From JBEKDJ01 sp050014415 (GTDB lineage: Bacteria > Desulfobacterota > BSN033 > UBA1163), in the NCBI GenBank assembly GCA_050014415.1, contig JBEKDJ010000195.1:1-8612 (forward strand): DNA of 8,612 bases, in the 5' to 3' direction. Position 1 is the first letter of the stretch. Every line of letters starts with the position of its first letter. The translations under genes and the position numbers were made by a program. This document shows positions 5,807-8,612 of this stretch, one piece after another. The notes under the pieces are model-generated. The model did no database searches. It saw only the letters and a list, made by a program, of their open reading frames with translations, and was not told the origin of the DNA.

Positions 5807-6969
5807 ATGCCGTTTGTAAGTTCCCGAGACAAATTAGAAATACCGGTAGAGGACATGGATCATCTGGTTCAATGCAGCCGTTCACGATCAGAGGGGGCAG
5901 CCAGGGTTCATCGAGCTAAGGTTTTGTTGGCATACCATGCAGGGGACTCGATCTCGAAAATCGCCAGAGAGATGAGAACGAATCGTCCCAAGGTTGAACG
6001 GACCATTCAGAGAGCTCTGGATTATGGAATTCGATCAGCATTACAAGATCTTCCTCGTCGGGGTCGTTCCTCGCAGATCTCAGCGGAAGCCAGGGCATGG
6101 CTTGTCTCGGTGGCTTGTACCAAACCAAAAGACCTCGGCTATGCTGCAGAGATCTGGACGACCAGAACGCTTTCTGGGCATATTCGAAAACATTGTCTCA
6201 ATAGCGGTCATCCCTCTTTGTGTCGGCTATCGCGTAGTACGGTATCCAAGATTCTTGCGCGAAGCGAAGTCAAACCACACAAGATTCAGTATTATTGGGA
6301 ACGTCGAGGCCCCGAGTTCGATCTCAAAATGGCCCAAGTCCTCTTGACCTATAAGGAGGTGGAGATGCTTCGAACCTCCGGGTTTTCAGACGAGGAAGCT
6401 TCCTATGTTGCTGTGCTTTCCTACGACGGAAAGCCGGGGATCCAAGCGATCCAGAATATGCCCCGGAGCTTCCGCCTGTCCCTGGGAAGCATCCTTCCAT
6501 CGGAAGGGACTATGAATATAAGCGGCATGGTGTCGTTTCCCTTTTGGCTGCCATCGGTCTCCTTTCTGGCCATATCCATGGGGATGTCCAAGACAGACAT
6601 CGAAGTGCGGAGTTCGTTGAGTTTCTTAAGAAGCTCGATCACTTCTATGCTCCTGGTATTAAGATCCGAATCATTTTGGATAACCATTCTGCTCACATTT
6701 CCAAAGAAACAAAAAGATACCTTGCTTCAGTCCCAAATCGCTTCGACTTCATTTTTACTCCGACCCATGGTTCTTGGCTCAACATCATCGAAACGTTTTT
6801 CAGTAAAGCCACCCGGTCGTTCCTGAGAGCCATCCGGGTGAAATCAAAATCGGAGTTGAAAGAACGTATCCTTCAATACATTGACGAGGTCAACCAGATG
6901 CCCGTTGTGTTCAAGTGGAAACACAAAGTGGACCAAATTAGCATTACTCACATGGAAACCATGCATTGA
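5807..6969 (+). pseudogene. IS630-family DDE transposase, frameshifted
   Basis: The N-terminus carries a helix-turn-helix region (KVLLAYHAGDSISKIAREMR) and a second one around LCRLSRSTVSKILARSEV. The first catalytic Asp is in VLSYDGKPGIQ (residue 207). After QAIQN the reading frame shifts: one base is missing at about 6458-6459, and the family-like continuation APELPPVPGKHPSIGRDYEY follows in the next frame from 6460. The second Asp is in IILDNHSAH (codon 6679-6681) and the Glu in GSWLNIIETFFS (codon 6790-6792), 37 residues later, which fits IS630 spacing. With the missing base restored the protein would be about 387 residues. The unrepaired first frame ends at 6826 without the second Asp and Glu, so the enzyme should be inactive. 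Confidence 0.9.
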
Positions 6970-6973
6970 TATG

Positions 6974-6990
6974 TTAATTTGGAATCACTC
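6974..6990 (-). repeat. IS630 right terminal inverted repeat
   Basis: Reads GAGTGATTCCAAATTAA on the minus strand and matches the left end at 16 of 17 bases. It is followed by the TA target duplicate at 6991-6992. The transposase stop codon lies only four bases upstream of the repeat. Confidence 0.85.
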
Positions 6991-7012
6991 TACTAGTTAT
7001 GGGTTTCATGTG

Positions 7013-7028
7013 CTGGTTCTTAAACCAG
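7013..7028 (+). repeat. Small hairpin right of the IS630 element
   Basis: CTGGTT-CTTA-AACCAG is a perfect 6-bp stem with a four-base loop. A short AATTTT follows about ten bases later, which is too far for a convincing terminator. The stretch 6993-7135 has no gene; this hairpin and the palindrome at 7041 are its only visible structures. Confidence 0.3.
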
Positions 7029-7040
7029 AAATGCAATTTT

Positions 7041-7056
7041 GACTGATTAAACAGTC
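7041..7056. promoter_or_regulatory. Palindromic operator candidate C
   Basis: GACTGATTAAACAGTC has the same arms, spacing and mismatched third pair as the two palindromes in the repeats, but an AT-rich core (TTAA instead of GCGC). It is followed by ACTA, as in copy A, and then by a patchy resemblance to the repeat leader (ACGCTG at 7068-7073, ATGAG further on). It may be the operator of a third, heavily diverged copy. No promoter with boxes like those of A and B precedes it. Confidence 0.4.
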
Positions 7057-7177
7057 ACTAAGACGCTACGCTGACCGTACGATGAGGGGACGACGGCTGT
7101 GTGGAGATGGTATTATATACGCTCTTATTACTTGATATGTGTGGATCATTTGCGGCAGGAAGGTGAGAAGAAACTTC

Positions 7178-7206
7178 TTGACACGGGGATATGACTCTGG
7201 TAGCAT
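7178..7206 (+). promoter_or_regulatory. Sigma70-type promoter B
   Basis: TTGACA (7178-7183), a 17-base spacer and TAGCAT (7201-7206), identical in boxes and spacing to promoter A. The start of transcription would fall inside the palindrome at 7210-7225, about 185 bases before the binding-protein start codon. Confidence 0.65.
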
Positions 7207-7209
7207 TGA

Positions 7210-7225
7210 GACTGGGCGCTCAGTC
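7210..7225. promoter_or_regulatory. Palindromic operator candidate B
   Basis: GACTGGGCGCTCAGTC, identical to 2754-2769 and again starting three bases after the -10 box. Its place over the transcription start argues for repression by a dimeric regulator. Confidence 0.55.
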
Positions 7226-7293
7226 ACCACGCAACACGCTGTCTGTCGTATGAGACGAATTTGAAATGACCGCGCGCCGACCGGACAGGAAGT

Positions 7294-7396
7294 GAAAGTA
7301 ATATTATTGAAAGGAGGTGATACAAGGCATATTGAAGCATTTCAACAAAAACGCGGTTTAATATTTCAAAAGATTCCTTAGAAAGGAGACGGAAAA
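7294..7396 (+). promoter_or_regulatory. Leader of the substrate-binding protein gene
   Basis: No gene is present. AAGGAGGTGA (7311-7320), a perfect anti-SD match, has no suitable ATG behind it. The used ribosome site AAGGAG (7383-7388) lies eight bases before ATG 7397. A small stem, TCCTT (7375-7379) with AAGGA (7383-7387) around AGA, covers that site and could dampen translation. Confidence 0.4.
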
Positions 7397-8611
7397 ATGA
7401 AGAACAATTATCTGGCAATATTCTTTATTTTGGTTTGTGCCCTGCTCGTCGTTCCCATATGTACAGCCGGCGCAGCTTCCGGAGCCGCGCCAGGCTCGCA
7501 GACTTTGAAGATCGGACAAATGCTGGAGATGTCCGGCCCATTTGCTCCCGGTCTGGAACTTGTGCAGCAGGGAACGGCTGCTTGTGCACAGTGGATAAAT
7601 GATAATGGTGGTATAGATGTTGCGGGGAAAAAATATGAAATCCAGCTGTTGCTGGAGGACAATAAGAGTTCGCCTGAAAGCAGTGTTGCCATAGCTAATA
7701 AATTGATTTTCCAGGAGGGAGTGAAATTCCTCATCGGTCCTGCTGTGCCACCGCTGGGCATGGCAATGGCCAAGATAAGTGAAGATGCGAAGGTGGTGCG
7801 TGTCCTGAGTGTGGGAGTTGGCACACCCGTAGAACTGAATAAGAACACCCCATTTACATTCTGTCCCATGTCGACGGTTTCTATGATAGGCCCAGTGTAT
7901 GACTATATTGCTAAGACATATCCCAAGGTAAGAAAAATAGCCCAGGTATGCCCCGAGGATCCCGGTGCGCCCTATTGGATGGACACATCAAAGAAGTGGG
8001 TAGAGAAGAACGGCATGCAAGTAGTATTTGCAGAGAATTACCCGGTCACCACGCAGGACTTCTTCCCCCTGTGCACGAGGCTCTGGAATACAAAACCGGA
8101 TGCCATAGATTTAGGGCTCGGACCCGAACCATGGAAAGCAGGTATCATAAAAGCCATACGCCAGCTCGGATTCACCGGTCCCCTCTTCAGTGGAGATTCA
8201 ATAGAACCAAATGTGATTACGGCGCTGGCAGGAAAAGACGCAGCTTATGACCTCATTACAGTTTGTCTTAATCCGACATCTACTAACTATTCGCCTGTTG
8301 CGCAAGAAATAAAGAAAAGAATCGATGCCAAGTATCCCGGCGTCTACCAGGAGAGACATATTGGAGGTTGGTCGGCTCTCTGGATGTTGACACAGGCTAT
8401 TCAGAAAGCGCAGAGCCTTGACCCGGTTAAAGTGGCCGAGACATTTAGTAAAATGCAGAACATACAAGGCGTTTTTGGGCCCGCCACCATGGGAGGACTA
8501 AAGGCACTCGGCGTTAACAATGTCGTTATGCAGCCTCGTCCTCTAATTAGGGTCGACAAAGGTCGCATTACCGACATTCAAATTGTAAAACCCCGTTTCT
8601 TCGGGGACTAA
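7397..8611 (+). CDS. Periplasmic substrate-binding protein of a branched-chain amino acid-type (LivK-like) ABC transporter
   Basis: The 404-aa protein begins with a Sec signal peptide: MKNN, a hydrophobic core (LAIFFILVCALLVVP), then CTAGAASG, with likely cleavage after residue 26 (AGA). The mature part starts LKIGQMLEMSGPFAP, the usual first strand and ligand loop of Peripla_BP_6 proteins. It continues with ACAQWINDNGGIDVAGKKYE, LLLEDNKSSPESSVAIANKL and IGPAVPPLGMA. The later segments QVVFAENYPVTTQDFFPL and AIRQLGFTGPLFSGDS also follow the family order. No clear lipobox precedes Cys22, so it is probably free in the periplasm. Such proteins bind amino acids, aromatic acids or other small carboxylates and deliver them to LivHMGF-type permeases, whose genes would be expected just to the right of the window. 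The gene is complete, ending with TAA 8609-8611, and has its own copy of the repeated promoter. Confidence 0.9.
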   Translation: MKNNYLAIFFILVCALLVVPICTAGAASGAAPGSQTLKIGQMLEMSGPFAPGLELVQQGTAACAQWINDNGGIDVAGKKYEIQLLLEDNKSSPESSVAIANKLIFQEGVKFLIGPAVPPLGMAMAKISEDAKVVRVLSVGVGTPVELNKNTPFTFCPMSTVSMIGPVYDYIAKTYPKVRKIAQVCPEDPGAPYWMDTSKKWVEKNGMQVVFAENYPVTTQDFFPLCTRLWNTKPDAIDLGLGPEPWKAGIIKAIRQLGFTGPLFSGDSIEPNVITALAGKDAAYDLITVCLNPTSTNYSPVAQEIKKRIDAKYPGVYQERHIGGWSALWMLTQAIQKAQSLDPVKVAETFSKMQNIQGVFGPATMGGLKALGVNNVVMQPRPLIRVDKGRITDIQIVKPRFFGD

Positions 8612-8612
8612 G

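Larger units (their letters stand above)
5729..6990 (+). mobile_element. IS630-family insertion sequence, 1262 bp
   Basis: The element is bounded by inverted repeats (5729-5745 and 6974-6990) that match at 16 of 17 bases and share TGATTCCAAATTAA. Both ends are flanked by TA (5727-5728 and 6991-6992), the target duplication expected for IS630/Tc1-type transposition. The similarity extends a few bases beyond, as TA(A/G)TA on both sides, so the true end could lie three bases further out at another TA. It contains one transposase gene, broken by a frameshift. The element interrupts the space between the hotdog operon and the binding-protein gene without damaging either. Confidence 0.85.
7136..7293 (+). 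repeat. 158-bp promoter/operator/leader repeat, copy B
   Basis: Second copy of the element at 2679-2837, one base shorter and in the same orientation. The promoter boxes and the palindrome are unchanged, whereas the spacer between the boxes and the ends vary. It ends 103 bases before the start codon of the substrate-binding protein, so both copies have the same relation to a downstream gene. Confidence 0.9.

Noticed and set aside
7224..7418. Minus-strand ORF through copy B of the repeat
   Set aside because: It overlaps the start of the binding-protein gene, has no motif, and the equivalent frame in copy A is disrupted by the one-base gap.
1..8612. CRISPR array, tRNA or rRNA genes
   Set aside because: No regularly spaced repeats, cloverleaf or rRNA-like stretch was seen on either strand. 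The only long repeats are the two regulatory copies and the IS630 ends.

Overview
This window looks like an accessory or catabolic stretch of a bacterial chromosome with mid-range GC. It holds three intact metabolic/transport genes, two insertion sequences with broken transposases, and a fringe of decayed genes on the left. The gene content (an Fe-S flavin oxidoreductase of the enoate-reductase type, a double-hotdog acyl-CoA hydratase-like protein, and a LivK-type periplasmic binding protein) and the strong AGGAGG ribosome sites fit an anaerobic Gram-negative degrader. A Desulfobacterota (deltaproteobacterial) or similar syntrophic or sulfate-reducing bacterium is my guess from family knowledge; nothing in the window proves the taxon.

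Left part (1-1549). The 5' half of a CecR-like TetR regulator runs off the left edge on the minus strand and appears frameshifted near its start. It is followed by about 800 bases of mostly degenerate sequence with two weak, unidentified minus-strand reading frames and one strong hairpin. Then come a tiny plus-strand zinc-ribbon protein (37 aa) and a small membrane protein interrupted by an in-frame stop. An IS4-family transposase remnant (1550 to about 2626, minus strand) is 5'-truncated and frameshifted at a T7 run.

Middle and right part (2679-8611). The most interesting structure is a 159-bp sequence present twice (2679-2837 and 7136-7293, about 92% identical by my hand count). Each copy carries the same sigma70-like promoter, TTGACA-17 nt-TAGCAT. 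A palindrome, GACTG-N6-CAGTC, overlaps the expected start of transcription. Each copy lies about 100-130 bases upstream of a gene start: one before the flavin oxidoreductase gene (2969-4240), the other before the substrate-binding protein gene (7397-8611). A third palindrome of the same design lies at 7041-7056. The oxidoreductase and the hotdog gene (4332-5585) form a likely operon with a 14-bp perfect hairpin between them. An IS630-family element (5729-6990, TA target duplication, 17-bp inverted repeats, frameshifted transposase) sits between the hotdog gene and the binding-protein gene.

Reading them together: the binding protein would capture a small carboxylate, aromatic or amino-acid-like compound in the periplasm. 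The hotdog protein and the Fe-S flavoprotein would hydrate and reduce unsaturated acyl-CoA or enoate intermediates made from it. The duplicated promoter/operator would place uptake and metabolism under one regulator. The substrate is unknown. The regulator is also unknown; the TetR-type protein at the left edge is a candidate only because TetR proteins bind palindromes of this size.
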